Source: Owenia fusiformis
Lineage: Eukaryota; Annelida; Polychaeta; Sabellida; Oweniidae
Assembly (NCBI GenBank): GCA_903813345.2
Contig: CAIIXF020000002.1
Span: 7,266,372-7,330,371 of the forward strand
DNA: 64,000 nucleotides
Direction of reading: 5' to 3'
In this document: in pieces, positions 31,611 to 43,215 of the stretch
Layout of the letters: every line of letters begins with the position of its first letter
Numbering within the stretch: the stretch's first letter is position 1
Program-made: the position numbers and the translations under genes
Notes under the pieces: generated by a model
What the model was told of the DNA's origin: nothing
Seen by the model: the letters and a program-made list of their open reading frames with translations, nothing else
Database searches by the model: none

Positions 31611-34431
31611 CTCCTATACTCGCCATGCTATCTGACCCGAACGAGCCACCTGGTGGTGAATCTGGTAACTACCTACTCGCATCTGCGTTATTGCGGAAAT
31701 AGTTAGTCAGACACACCCGCCTACTCGACAGTATCCTTATTATTTTCTGAGGCACGATTTGCTTCATTTAATATGATATATGTGGGCAATTTAACCCTTT
31801 GTCTGACACCCGTATACAGTCTTGGAAGATATATGCCCAGTAACTTTCGACACTTAAAGCCTCTCGGAGTGAGACGGTTTCCAGAACACCACTTTTTCGT
31901 ATTATGTATTTATAGCGTTTGTAAATTATTGTGGTTATAATGTAATGTTTGTCGACATGTATCCTAAAATGAGAGGTAACTTAGAGAAAAGCAATCAATC
32001 TTTAAGTTATCCCTACGTTTCGAAATGTATTTGGAAGCATATGTTTGTTGATGCTTCAAAACTCACGTCTTTCGAGAGTATTTCATCATAACAATTCTTG
32101 ATCGTGTGACCTCCATTATGGAGAGAATGAATCCGCGATTGTAATAAGGATTTTTAAATCTTTAAAAACGAACCATTTCAAGACAGTTACTAGCTTATAA
32201 CTTTTGTGGGTTTTATTGCGGCCACATTACTCAAGGGAACGATTTTTATTGTTCAATGATCCAAAACAGTTTTGTTTATTGTTCCCATAAAAACCAAAAA
32301 CCACTTAAGCCTACCTGCTTTAATCCTAGGGCAGTCTATGGCATTCAAAATTCAAGAACATCGGTTTGAAATCCACCAAACACAACCAGGAAACTACCTG
32401 GAACTTAAAATAAAACTAGTTTGAAAATGTCCATTAAACATGGCTTTAAAAAAGTAGAGTCTTCTAGAACTTAATCCATATTTATATATTGAATGCGTAC
32501 TTAAACTCAATCGAAATATGTGATTCCATGTAAAATTATGCACGGAAATTTTATCGAAATTAAAAAAAATTATGATATATTTAATTCACATACTTACAGT
32601 TTTATGGTTAGTGCTTCCCCAGAATATGTGAGCCTTGTGACAAAGCGTGTCTCCCTTTTTGTCAAAACATTCTTGCGCTGTATTTTTGCGAGTATAATAA
32701 GAAGTCTTTGGGGAATTGCGCCGATTCGCTAACACCAAAGGCAATTAAATGCGAACTTGATATTAGTGTATCACTTGAGCCTCAGCTAAACTTTTTTGTA
32801 AATCACATGGATATCTAATGCAATCTGACATCTGTTTTTCTTGGTGGGTAGGTGTTTGTCCAACATACAGCTGGGTTCCTATGTGTTTTTAATCTGATAG
32901 GCCATTCAAGGTTAATAACATGTTTAACGTCCCCCGTTAAGAGACACAATCTTAAGCGGTTGGGATGGAGCAGAAATATATTAAAAAACACAAATCTTTA
33001 TATCTGTCAAATATCAAATATATAACAAACATTGAATAGTGTGACTGATAAAATACCTAGACGCAATATGGGATGCGGCGATCCAAAAACAGCACTTTGA
33101 AAATCATAAGCAACAACAAGCAAGGATGGGTACCATCAATCAAATTAGTAGTTAGCTGATTGTTTTAAAGGCTATGATTTATCTATTTATACAGATGTGA
33201 TACAAGGTCTATTTATACAGATGTGATACAAGGTCTAGATTTTTCACTTTACTATGTGAATTTAATTCATGGTTTTATTCAAACAAAATCAATAAGCATG
33301 GAAATATTGTTAAAATCAAAGAACTCCTTTCACTATAATATTTTTCTTGTTTTCCGAAAATTTCCTCATATGATTTTAGTAGGGAAGGACGTTAAACATG
33401 AATTTTTCATTGAATGACCTTATCATAGAGGCTATTAAGCTACAAGATATGGCTATCTGAGCCTCTGAAATACTTTTTTTGCGTGGGTTGTTTGTCCAGG
33501 TTGGAAATACGTTGAACTTCTTATTCCCGAAGAATTTCCTCCAAATGTTTTTTGCTCCCTCGAGCGATGAAATCATAGGTGAAAAGATGAGTGAAAGAGA
33601 GAAGATTCCTCGTCAACCGTACGAATTAATAAAGCTGGTCATCCAATCTATCTAAATAACTCAACAATAAATAAATAAGTTATGATGATTATTCTTGAGC
33701 AAAGTTTTCCCGACCCTTTGTATCATTTAGCTCTTGATGTGTACAATTTCCAAAATGTTTGATGTGATCGAATTTGGAGTTCAGAATCTCTAGAAAAGGA
33801 TGAATAAAATAATTAATGGAAAATTGGGACATACCCCAGGCCCAATCCAAAAGCATATATAGCAACGGTGTAGTATTAATAACCATATCAGTAGTGCCAA
33901 TTACTAACCCCCATGTGTGTAGCCAACAAGCACTTTTAACCTATCAAAATAAACAAAATGTAATATGATGTAAACTAAAATCGGTGGCAGGGCAATTTAC
34001 AGACTTGAAAGAAACAAGCATATAATTAGACCATTGGTTTGTAAAAAAAACAGAACTTAAAATAGCTGAATTTTACATAGGTTGTTACACATAGAATTTA
34101 ATATCCGCCAAAACAAATGAAATGGCATTTATTTATATTTTTTAACCTTTGAATATAAAGAGCGACTAAAAAAGTTACTAACACTGACAATGGGAGAATA
34201 CAATGGTTTTAGTTCTTGTTGACCTTTGTTGACCTACCTTTTTGGAAAAAAACAATACTTTTGTGATGAGGTGATTGAATTAGGGTTACAACAAAACCAA
34301 CATTTCCCCCCTCACCCTAAAAAAAATTGCGACTTGTAGCCTTATAAAAAATGTAAAAATGATTTTCCGTAAAGCTGGTTAAGAAGCTGAAGCTGGTTAA
34401 GAAGCTATACATGTCTTTCAACTCTTGGGCT
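31611..34431. other. spacer, no gene seen
   Basis: AT-rich, no domain-bearing frame. A 26-bp unit (TCTATTTATACAGATGTGAT plus ACAAGG) occurs twice in tandem at 33182-33233. Confidence 0.5.
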
Positions 34432-34787
34432 CCCCGGGGGGGGGGGGTACTCGCATTTATTGGCTATATGGGGACGTGCAGCTAAAGTGGGTCACATTTT
34501 CGCCGAAAAAGCCCTAGATGTTTGTCCCATTTTAAAGAAAAAAAAACTAGATATGGGTCCCATTTTGATGAAAAAATCCCTAGAACTGGGTCTTCTTTTT
34601 GAAAAAAAATCGCCGGATGTGGGTCTTGTTTTTTAAAAATGACCTTGAGGTGGGTTTATTTTTGAAAGAAACCGCCAGATGTTGGTCCAATTTTAGAGAA
34701 AAAATCCCTAGATGTGGGTGGATATTTTGAGTCTCAGCGGCACCCCCTGTACAAAAAATTGACCAGTACCCCCCCCCCCGCCGGGAT
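34432..34787. mobile_element. foldback element with G-run/C-run ends and internal CCCTAGATGTGGGT array
   Basis: It opens CCCCGG followed by a long G run and TACTCGC, and closes CAGTACC with a long C run and GCCGGG, so the ends are inverted. Between them a unit of about 35-40 bp containing AAAAATCCCTAGATGTGGG and TCCATTTT repeats about six times with changes. Confidence 0.7.
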
Positions 34788-34924
34788 GGTCTCTCATGCC
34801 TGGCTACGCCCATGATCTTGGTGGTCAATGTCCTTGGTAATAAAAGGTTTCCAAAGTGTTTAATTCTGAAAGAGGATCAGGACGTGGCTTACATCGTATT
34901 ATGATATGGTAACGTTGATGCTCA

Positions 34925-35230
34925 TTACAGGGAAACGATTTGAAATGCGATACTAGAAGGCATTTGGATAAGGGCTAAATCTGCCAACCATATTGAATTT
35001 AGGTCTAGTAGCTTTGAAAATAAATTTTTGACTAAGTTAGACATGCTATCAAAATCATGTATTTTGATTTTTCCATTTTTTATGATGAAGTGGCGAAATG
35101 ACCAATGTCGGCCGTTGGTGTAACCACGTTGCTGTAACAAGTTGTCACATTCTGTAACAGTTTCCAGCGGAGACATTTTGTCATGTGATTCCACCTGGTT
35201 TATTATGGAAACGCCTGTTGAATACAAACG
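34925..35230 (-). other. unassigned open frame
   Basis: The downstream part of a 139-residue open frame reads like protein-coding sequence (mixed composition, including LETVTECDNLLQQRGY, GRHWSFRHFIIKNGKIK and NSIWLADLALIQMP). Its upstream part lies within the adjacent MITE. I recognise no family. It may be an exon remnant or a chance frame. Confidence 0.25.
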
Positions 35231-35262
35231 TCTGATATAAAGATATCCATTATTGTAGATTA

Positions 35263-35645
35263 AGCCCAATATACACAAATGGGGCAAAATCCTACTTGCT
35301 CCATCTGGTCCCATCTTGCCCCGAAGAATCCCAACTTGTCCCATTTAATCCCATGGAGTTCCATGGGACCCCAGCAACTTTACCCAATCGAGGGCCACGG
35401 AAATGATGTAATTAAATTGATCAAAAGTCTCACGATGCCCATAGCAAGAATGGACTTCAAAGGACTTCATAGGCCTTTAATCGGGCCCCACGTGGGAACT
35501 CATGGGACTCAAGGGGTAAAAGTCCGACGGAGTCCCGTGGAGTCCCACGGAATCCATGGGGCAAAGCCCACGAGGTCTCACGAAGTCCCACGCAATGTTA
35601 AGTCTATGTAGGTCCTAACTTGGCCCCATTGGTGTATGTTGGGCT
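35263..35645. mobile_element. TTA-flanked MITE with GTCCCATGG-rich interior
   Basis: The ends AGCCCAATATACACAAATGG and the inverted CCATTGGTGTATGTTGGGCT. TTA duplication at 35260-35262 and 35646-35648. The interior is rich in GTCCCAYGG/CCATGGGAC motifs. The 3-bp TTA duplication suggests the PIF/Harbinger group. Confidence 0.75.
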
Positions 35646-35749
35646 TTAGGGAACTATATGTATTAAGAAAGAATAAAGTATATAAGCTGAAAGTCCTGCA
35701 TACAAACCCAAACATGTTTATCAAACTAAAACAAGTCAAGGGTCACTTA

Positions 35750-36238
35750 CACCCCAGTCACATTTCCTGCGGCCGCCGTGCGGTCTATCATTTCTGCGGC
35801 CAGTTGCTTTTCTACGCTCGCCGCAGAATTTCTGCGCTCTCATACTTTTGCAGTCACATTTCCCACGGCAGCCGCACGGTGAATTTTAAATTTCTGTTGA
35901 TAAATAATACTTTTTTTCATTTATTTTCATCAGGACAATTTATAAATGTTATTCATAGTGCTAGGATGTAATATCAAATGAAAAGTGATCGTGAAACATT
36001 GACAAATAATGATTCAATCTTGTTGAGCCAGTTGATTTCTACGGGACCTCAGAAATGAACAAATATTATAACTCCGAGTTTTAATTTCTACGGCGACCCT
36101 GCGGCCTGTAAAAAGCTGGATACGCCGTACGGAGGCCGCAAGGCGAGCGTAGTTTTTCTACGCTCGCCGCAGAAATACACTGATTTAATTGATCTGCGGT
36201 CGACGCACGCCCTCCGTGCGACAAATGTGACTGGGGTG
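35750..36238. mobile_element. TTA-flanked MITE, CACCCCAGTCACATTT family
   Basis: Inverted ends CACCCCAGTCACATTT / AAATGTGACTGGGGTG, TTA duplication at 35747-35749 and 36239-36241. It is 489 bp with a GC-rich interior (TTTCTACGCTCGCCGCAGAA twice, in opposite orientations of context). Related ends occur at 39249-39416, 22766-22870 and 58385-58437. Confidence 0.82.
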
Positions 36239-36254
36239 TTAGATACAGTAGTAC

Positions 36255-36355
36255 AATAACGTCATTTCAAAGGGCAATATAGTGAAATATTGGTCCAAGG
36301 GCCGCAGGCCCAAGGTCCAATATTTCACTATTTTGCCCGCAGAAATGACGTTATT
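36255..36355. repeat. near-perfect 101-bp palindrome
   Basis: Arms from AATAACGTCATTTC and CAATATAGTGAAATATTGG fold back on CCAATATTTCACTATTTTG and GAAATGACGTTATT, with a GGGCCGCAGGCCC-containing loop. It lies 14 bp from the MITE above. It could form a stable stem in RNA. Confidence 0.82.
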
Positions 36356-37846
36356 ACTATTATTACCACCGTTAATGCCCAGGGTTGAAATAGCAAATTT
36401 GAAATAGAAAATCTTACGCACTGAACGATATCACTTTTCCCGGGAAACATAGCCGGGCGGATAATGTCATTATTGCCCGACTAAAGTCATTAACGCCCGA
36501 CACAATATTGCTCACGTCAATATAGCAATTTAAATGCCTTCTCAACTAGTACTAAACCCCTAGAACAGGCCCTGCAAGGTGGTAATAATCTCTATATCTT
36601 CCAGGTTTGTATGTATGCCTAAGAACTCGATTTCGCTGAAAAGCAGCTTTGTTCATCACTAGATTACATAAACATACGAGAAGCAACCGCAATATCCTTT
36701 ATCAACTTTTTTTGGATCGTATATGATTAATTGCTCACCAAGGGCAGAGTGCTATGATTTCTTATCAAAGTTAAAAGTCATGAGAAAAGTTTAGACTAAA
36801 ACATTAAACATAAAGTGGTTTAGTGTTTTACTAGGTTAACCCTGATCTGCGTTATGTTAAGTTTGTAAATTGGTTTTAAGATATATTCTTTCGAAAAGCA
36901 TTTGGGTTAATCGTTTGACTTCGCTTCTTAAAAGAGAGCTTCATCTTCGGTATAACTAGTTTAGATGCGCGCAGACCAGGGTAGGTGTCGAAATAGCCTG
37001 CATCTGATTGGTAACATAACCTTAATTTGAAGTACAGTTTACCACTCTATGCGGACGGAGCCTGTGGGAAATATTTGGTGCTGATGTAACGGTAAATTTG
37101 AAAATATTTTCCACAAAACAGAAAGTTGAATGGAAAAAGTGTATGTCGTAGTATTGATCAATAAATTATGTTTTGCCCAGAACACTGAATGACATTTACC
37201 CCCTATTCAATCTTAATCTATTTGAGATTGTACGTTACAACGGTCAACGGTACACTGCTGGGTTGAGTCTAACGAAGCATTTTTATAACGAAGGTTAGCG
37301 AAAAAATTGTGTCCACACTGGCTTTTTCCAACCCTAACGAAGCAATTATTTGGTATTACACTGCACTTAAAATGCTTCGTTGCGCGTGCGCATTACTCAT
37401 CTGCCCCATCCACTTATTATGATTAATATTTTTATTCTTTTGATATAAACCATTGATCAAACTCAAAAATCTAATTTTTAATCTTTATTTTAACAAATCA
37501 GCACAGAAAAAGACTAGTTCAAAATTCTCGGGAAAATAAAACAAGATGAATGTGATCATTCGGTACACATGTCCATACATTTTTCCTATCATTTCGATTT
37601 TTATATGTTTCAGCTGTCAATACGATTACAAGTATAGTTTTCATTTTCTATCATTTCCTTGGGAAAACATATGGAATAAAAATAGGCCTATGTTAATTAC
37701 TAGGAGGAATTGGATTTGGGGTTTATACAGACGACTAGTATGTATTATCGTATAAAAACGTTCAATTTCCAAATGGACTTCTCAGTTATATTCCAAATAG
37801 TGTAGCCATTACTAAAATATCTCGGTGTTCGGCTGATGGTTTAACT
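36356..37846. other. spacer, no gene seen
   Basis: The 36540-36590 stretch (GAACAGGCCCTGCAAGGTGG) resembles 54695-54730. No domain-bearing frame. Confidence 0.5.
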
Positions 37847-38254
37847 CACGCGGTTCTAACTTCGATCGTTAATTTGAATTTTCGACCTACCAGATGCTCG
37901 AAAATCAAGGATTATGAGTCTCATACTGCACCGTTTTTCTTCAAACCTATACCATTAAAATCAAAACAAAATTGCCTTTCTGTCGGTGCATTACTTTATT
38001 GTAAAGAGTCCCTCGTTCTAGCAGCGTTTTGGTCCCCAGCTGTTAGAAGGCCTTCTTACAGCTAGGGACCAAAATGCCGCTGGAAGTAGGGACTCTGTTT
38101 AAGAGAATAATGTACCATCAGAAAGGGATTTTTGTTATGCTTTGAATGGAACAATTTTGAAGAAAAACGTTGCAGTATGAGACTCATAATCCTTGATTTT
38201 CAAACATCCGGTTGGTCAAAAATTCAAATTAACGGTCGAAGTTAGGACCGCGTG
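37847..38254. mobile_element. ~408-bp palindromic MITE
   Basis: Inverted ends CACGCGGTTCTAACTTCG / CGAAGTTAGGACCGCGTG. Inversion extends inwards almost to the centre (AATCAAGGATTATGAGTCTC and its inverse, GGTCCCTAGCTG centre). No coding capacity. Confidence 0.82.
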
Positions 38255-39248
38255 TAACCACTATTTCATGACCAATTCATTTTAATATGAATATTACCCG
38301 TCTCGGCAATACATGCATATTTGAGTGAGTTTGACATAAATTAGTATGTTAATCCATCAGCCGTCCGTTGAATTCGAAAATGGCGCAAATAGGAAGAAAC
38401 TTGAATATCAGTTGTAAGCATCGTCTTACGACATATCTGAATAGTGTTTGGGGCCGGCCTAAAACATGCAGCCTCTCTTTGGCAAGTATCTGTCGACAAG
38501 AAACAATTTTGGTCACTGTTCCTCGTCCGCAGGTTTTACCGTATTTGTATACGGAAGTTTTGAAACGTAATTAATTCAATATATTTAAACATGAAGTTTA
38601 AATTCAATTACAATTTAAAATTGTCGAAGAATAAAATAATGGAACGACTAGTACAAGTGCATGTATTGCAATGGGGCGATAGCCAGTTGAATACGATTTC
38701 TGAAGAGAGACATTTTCGAATCAATCAAATCGGCTATATTCCCTGATGTGATTCACCGGGAAGCAATTGTATCAGTATCATGGAATTAACACCTTTAGAA
38801 TTACATTCAAGGTATAATTATTCGAGGCGCAAGAAAAAATTAATATTAAACATGTATGCCACAACTTTCTATTTAGTAAGCATATCTTATGTAATTTCAA
38901 AAGTTTACCCTTCCACACTTGAGACGGAGTTTTCCGAAAGAGGGACATTTAAATATTCTATTACAAGTACATGTATTGCAATGGGGCTGCCTTGCTTTGG
39001 TAAACTTTTTTTGGCTAGTGTTATAACGGCCTCGTGTATAACACCATACTTTCGCCTGTGTTCAGTAATAGTGCTATAACGTATACCGTTCAAATGATGG
39101 TAGACGGTGCATGAAGAAATCATTTTCAAATAACTTGTAATTAAACAGAAAAATTGAAATCAACCGTGCATGTAACATGCTATCAAATGAGGAGTCGTTG
39201 TTTCCAAATTTTAGGAGCTACAGGCTGGAATCTCTATCGACCATAATG

Positions 39249-39416
39249 CCTAGTCACATTTGTTCTACCGTACGACAGACGTAGTTTCCCAGAATCTGAG
39301 AAATATGCAGCATAAAATATAGGGATACGCACTAGCAGTACGATGTAGATTTTCTCTATCGATTTCTTAAAGCTACGGCCACCGTGCGACCGTCGACGAG
39401 CAAATGTGACCGGGGC
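39249..39416. mobile_element. ~168-bp MITE, AGTCACATTTG family
   Basis: Ends CTAGTCACATTTG and CAAATGTGACCGGGGC are inverted. The interior holds CCGTACGACAGACGTAG and a partial inverse. It is a short relative of the 35750-36238 element. Confidence 0.68.
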
Positions 39417-40389
39417 TTTTACTTGTATTCTGATATTTATCACATCTTAATTCTCAACTATTACTTTGTTTTATTGCGGTGCATATTTCTAATCGTATAT
39501 GTGTACGTGGTATGATTTATAGTCACCAGGGACAGCACTGGAATATTAAAGGGGGGAGGGGGTGCAACACTTTGGGTTAATTTTCTCAAAAAACTATGCC
39601 AATATTAAGTATTTTAATTGCCCAGTTTATGTGGGAAAAGCAGAAGAGGCTGTCTGTGTCTAGCTGCACGAATATACTGTGATGCAATTCCAAAATTCTA
39701 CCATATATGGGCATCATTGCCATATCTAAAATTAAACAGTCGCCATTTCTCAACCTTTCACACTTCAGAATTTGAATCGTAAGTTTTTGTCTTGCATTAA
39801 CAAAAAATAAATAAATAAAACATACAAGAAGTGATCAATTGATTAGTTAAAATCTTTTGTTTGCTGATTGTTAATTTAAAGCCAAATAAATGTTAACTTA
39901 ATAAAAAACGACAGCTTTGTTGGAAAATATCGATGTTGCATTCTGGCTGCAAATCCTCTTTGCTGTACATTACTAGGGTGAGAGAAAAAAGATGGCAGTG
40001 AAGTCTAACTGTTTGTTTATTCCAAAAAAATAATACATAACGACACACTACTGTCATCTTTATATCGGTCTATAGCCTGTGCAAAAATGGATTCAGCTAC
40101 AAAAGATATCGCTGTGTCTAATTGCAAACTTGTGTACCGAAGTCATCAGTTACAGGCCACCTAGACTTCCACCAAGTCCACTAACACGGTCATCAGTTCC
40201 ACGGTTCTCACAACGCGAATGTCGTTTTTTTCCGAACAGGGGTGGTGTATTTCGAAATTTGAGACCCTTTCCGGGTCAGTTCATGTCGTTGGTTGCAATG
40301 TATTTTTTATGTGAATAGCAAACATATAAGCTTGCAATTTAGACAGCTCCTTGAATACAAAACGCATTGACTCGTACGAAAACATTATT

Positions 40390-40395
40390 TTTATT
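40390..40395 (-). promoter_or_regulatory. candidate polyadenylation signal of the FkbM-like gene
   Basis: AATAAA on the minus strand about 165 nt after the stop. Confidence 0.35.
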
Positions 40396-40556
40396 GCAGT
40401 GTACAAAGTCACCTCGCCTTGTTTTGGTTTACGATCATAGGGAGAATTTCTTCATCTCGCGATTCCCATTTATTCGAAACATTGCTGTTAGACTATGTTT
40501 TAAAAAGGTCAAAAAGTGTATATATTTGCTATTGTTTCCTCGTTTATGTTGATAAT

Positions 40557-41624
40557 TTAGAGTTTTTCTAGCCTTTTTATTTCTTCTATTACTTCAGATG
40601 TATCCATAGTTGCCCATACTTCTTGTCTTGGGTAATTTAACCAATACTTTGTTACTAAGTCTTTTTGAGTGTGTCTCCCTGGACGTTCGAACCACCCATT
40701 TCGCCAAACAGTTTCTACATCTGTTGGTATTGGACCAAAGATGTCCACATATTTATCCCTCACAAACATCGTGTTGTACCAATCAGCATCGATAAGGGTG
40801 TAGCCATATGGTTCAAGTAAGTCATACCAGGCACGCAACGAAGCCCCGTATAATATTTGCTTTTCCTTTGGCCTTTTTGAGAGAAATGTCCACTTGAAAC
40901 CATCAGTATAGTTCATGTGATAATGGATACCTGGGGGGTATACAGGATTATATTCCATACTAAAGATGTCAGCACGAACTCCAGCCTCCAGAAATGCCTT
41001 CAAAACATCCCAATCATAAGAATCTATATCAATCTTTAACACGCCTACATTCTTTGGAATGTTAAACATTTTACAAATATCCTTTACATTTTTAGGAGTG
41101 ATAATTTTAGATGTCATGTTAAGCTTTTTACTAATTTTGTCTTTCTTTATGCGACCATCCGACTTAAATCCTTTCCAACCCGCTTCCAATAATTCGCTTA
41201 CATCTGATCGCCCTTGGGCTCCTAAATCGACGCCATATTCCGCAACAGACGATGGGTATCCTTTGTCAATGAACCTCACCAGATTAATAGTAGATATATG
41301 GTTCGTTTGACTCTGCGGATGGTCATCAAAGTCATGTGATATTTGACCAATCAATTCACCGGGATGCTTTATCATTTTGTGACAGCCCCGATGCTCCCAA
41401 ATGGCCTTGATATCATTTGCAAGATTTTTCCACGTTACGTCTTGGATTTTCCATTGAATTTCGTCACAACTCGGCTGTTGTTGATTATATGATAATCCAT
41501 CTTTTGAATCTTTTTGACAAATTGTTCCATGATTATTTATTTTATGCCACATCATTAGAACAGTGACAGTAATTGCACATGCATATATGCAAATGAAGTA
41601 ATACCTTATATGTCTCAAATTCAT
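40557..41624 (-). CDS. FkbM-type methyltransferase-like protein, single-pass membrane anchor
   Basis: An intronless frame of 355 residues from ATG at 41624 to TAA at 40557. A hydrophobic segment at residues 6-25 (IRYYFICIYACAITVTVLMM) would act as a signal anchor and place the catalytic part in the Golgi/ER lumen or outside (inference). The C-terminal domain has EYGVDLGAQGRSD (129-141) at the place of the SAM-binding glycine motif and VLKIDIDSYDWDVLKAFL (195-212), the LKIDxDxYE-type motif of the FkbM/Methyltransf_21 family, which methylates sugars and other small substrates. A further conserved-looking block, EYNPVYPPGIHYHMNY, follows. The glycine motif is atypical (GAQGRSD), so activity is not certain. 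The frame is open up to a TTG at 41723, but ATG 41624 directly precedes the anchor. A TTAA MITE ends 88 bp upstream. Confidence 0.8.
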   Translation of the reverse strand: MNLRHIRYYFICIYACAITVTVLMMWHKINNHGTICQKDSKDGLSYNQQQPSCDEIQWKIQDVTWKNLANDIKAIWEHRGCHKMIKHPGELIGQISHDFDDHPQSQTNHISTINLVRFIDKGYPSSVAEYGVDLGAQGRSDVSELLEAGWKGFKSDGRIKKDKISKKLNMTSKIITPKNVKDICKMFNIPKNVGVLKIDIDSYDWDVLKAFLEAGVRADIFSMEYNPVYPPGIHYHMNYTDGFKWTFLSKRPKEKQILYGASLRAWYDLLEPYGYTLIDADWYNTMFVRDKYVDIFGPIPTDVETVWRNGWFERPGRHTQKDLVTKYWLNYPRQEVWATMDTSEVIEEIKRLEKL

Positions 41625-41711
41625 ATTCCACTCGTTAACTATCCTATGTTTGCAATAAGTTATATATCCTGCTCGTTGATTACTCAGATGTTTCAAGGCA
41701 ATGTTACTTAA

Positions 41712-42780
41712 AGTGTGCGCCAAAGTTTAAAGGAATATTCCTTGCCAGACCCTTTCTCTCTTGATATGGTAGCTATAATCATACCTGTATATAGTTTCAT
41801 ATTTAGCAAAACATGGGAAAATGTTTTAATCAATATTGATCATTTAAAAATCTAGTGCTTATTTCCAGTGAGCTGCCATCTTTTAAGATTTCTTGCAGAA
41901 AGTGATGTCATCAACTCTCAACTTCTATAACCTTAAATAACCTTTATAACAGTAAAGGAAAGTAGCACAAAATCACTTCTAGACAAGTGATCATTACTTT
42001 CTGTGCAAAAATATTTTCAGGGCTTGTCAACTTAGAATAAAAGAAGAGATTTTCAGAAGGATTAAATAAGATACAAAGTTGAAAAAGAATATTTAGCTGG
42101 TTTTGTAATTCTTAATAGCTCCTCACCTAATGCTATATGCAAAGTTGAGAGTCGATGACATCACTTCCTGTGTGAAATTTTGAAAGATGGCAGCTTACTG
42201 GAATTGAGCATCACATTTCTAAGTGATCAAATTTGACCATATCAAAACATTTTTGCGTGTTTTGCTAAACATGGCAAGCACATATATGGTTATAGCTACC
42301 ATATGAGGAGAGAGATGGTTTCGCAAGGAATATTCTTTTAAAACTGCGCAGGCGCACCGCTCTCGCTAAACTATATAAAGAGATTACCAGGTACACGATT
42401 CAGAGGTAAGCCAGGAAGGCGAACGATCTTCGTCTCGTGATGATTTACCATATAATCGTAACCAGGGAAGTTTCACCTTTGAAATTGAAAATTACTATTA
42501 GATATACTTTGTAGATGTTATTTATGAAGCTATTTAGTGTTTGCATCAATCAAATGGCTCATTTTGAACATATAAAAAGTATTTGTGTTTTGTTTCCCAG
42601 GGAATTGTATTGTATGTAGTACACACATAAATAGTGTACATTATACAGTACTTGAATAGCCTGGTTTACATAATATTGAAGGGCATGCTGATTACATGCA
42701 CACGAGTAAAATAAAAAATAAACTCTTCTAATCTCCTAATGTAAACACGGCGGTATACGTAGCCCGATTTATCGGGGACT
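41712..42780 (+). mobile_element. TTAA-flanked MITE, copy B, interrupted by a second TTAA MITE
   Basis: TTAA at 41708-41711 and 42781-42784. The sequence matches copy A (13585-14102) in inverted orientation over its length. The 607-bp insert at 41731-42337 divides it near its left end. Shared landmarks on the plus strand are AGTGTGCGCCAAAGTTTAA, CTATATAAAGAGATTACCAG and GGCGGTATACGTAGCC. It lies between the FkbM-like gene and the CTCCCGT array element. Confidence 0.85.
41731..42337. mobile_element. 607-bp long-inverted-repeat MITE with TTAA duplication, nested in copy B
   Basis: Ends AGGAATATTCCTTGC / GCAAGGAATATTCTT. The arms extend about 200 bp each (GATATGGTAGCTATAA block, AGCTGCCATCTTT block, AGTGATGTCATC block) to the centre. 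TTAA at 41727-41730 and 42338-42341. Copy A of the host MITE has GTTTAATACTGCGC at the matching place, which is the empty site. Confidence 0.88.
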
Positions 42781-42906
42781 TTAAGAGTTGTTGGAAATTC
42801 TCCAACTTTGACAGGAGAAACAGGCTTGAATACTGTGTAGCGATACTATGATTTCATAATTTCAAAACTCCATAAAACATTATTCTATGTACAGCAGACT
42901 TGCCAA

Positions 42907-43215
42907 CCTCCCGTTTTTTACGGGAATCTCCCGTCATTTTTTTGTTTTTCCGTAAAAAATACAAACTCCCGTACCGTTTTCTCCCGTAAAAACTCCCGTA
43001 CCGTATTTCTACTAAAATCTCCCGTAATTTTTTCTAAAAATATGGCCGTAAAATCTCCCGTATTTTTGCTGAAATCTCCCGTAAAATCTCCCGTATTCTT
43101 ATATAACTCCCGTAAAATCTCCCGTATTCTTGGTATAACTGCCGTAAAATCTCCCGTTTTCCGGTATAACTCCCGTAAAATCTCCCGTATTCTTGGTATA
43201 ACTCCCGTAAAATCT
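42907..43215 (+). repeat. tandem array 1 (CTCCCGTAAAATCTCCCGTATTCTTGG units)
   Basis: Irregular CTCCCGT-containing units, the last four to five of which settle into a 32-bp period. Confidence 0.8.

Larger units (their letters stand above)
38255..40556. other. spacer with one MITE
   Basis: No gene is seen apart from the element at 39249-39416. Open frames are short with no domain. Confidence 0.5.

Noticed and set aside
41625-41723. Start of the FkbM-like protein at 41723
   Set aside because: The codon there is TTG, and it lies in or beside a MITE end. The first ATG (41624) directly precedes the hydrophobic anchor.
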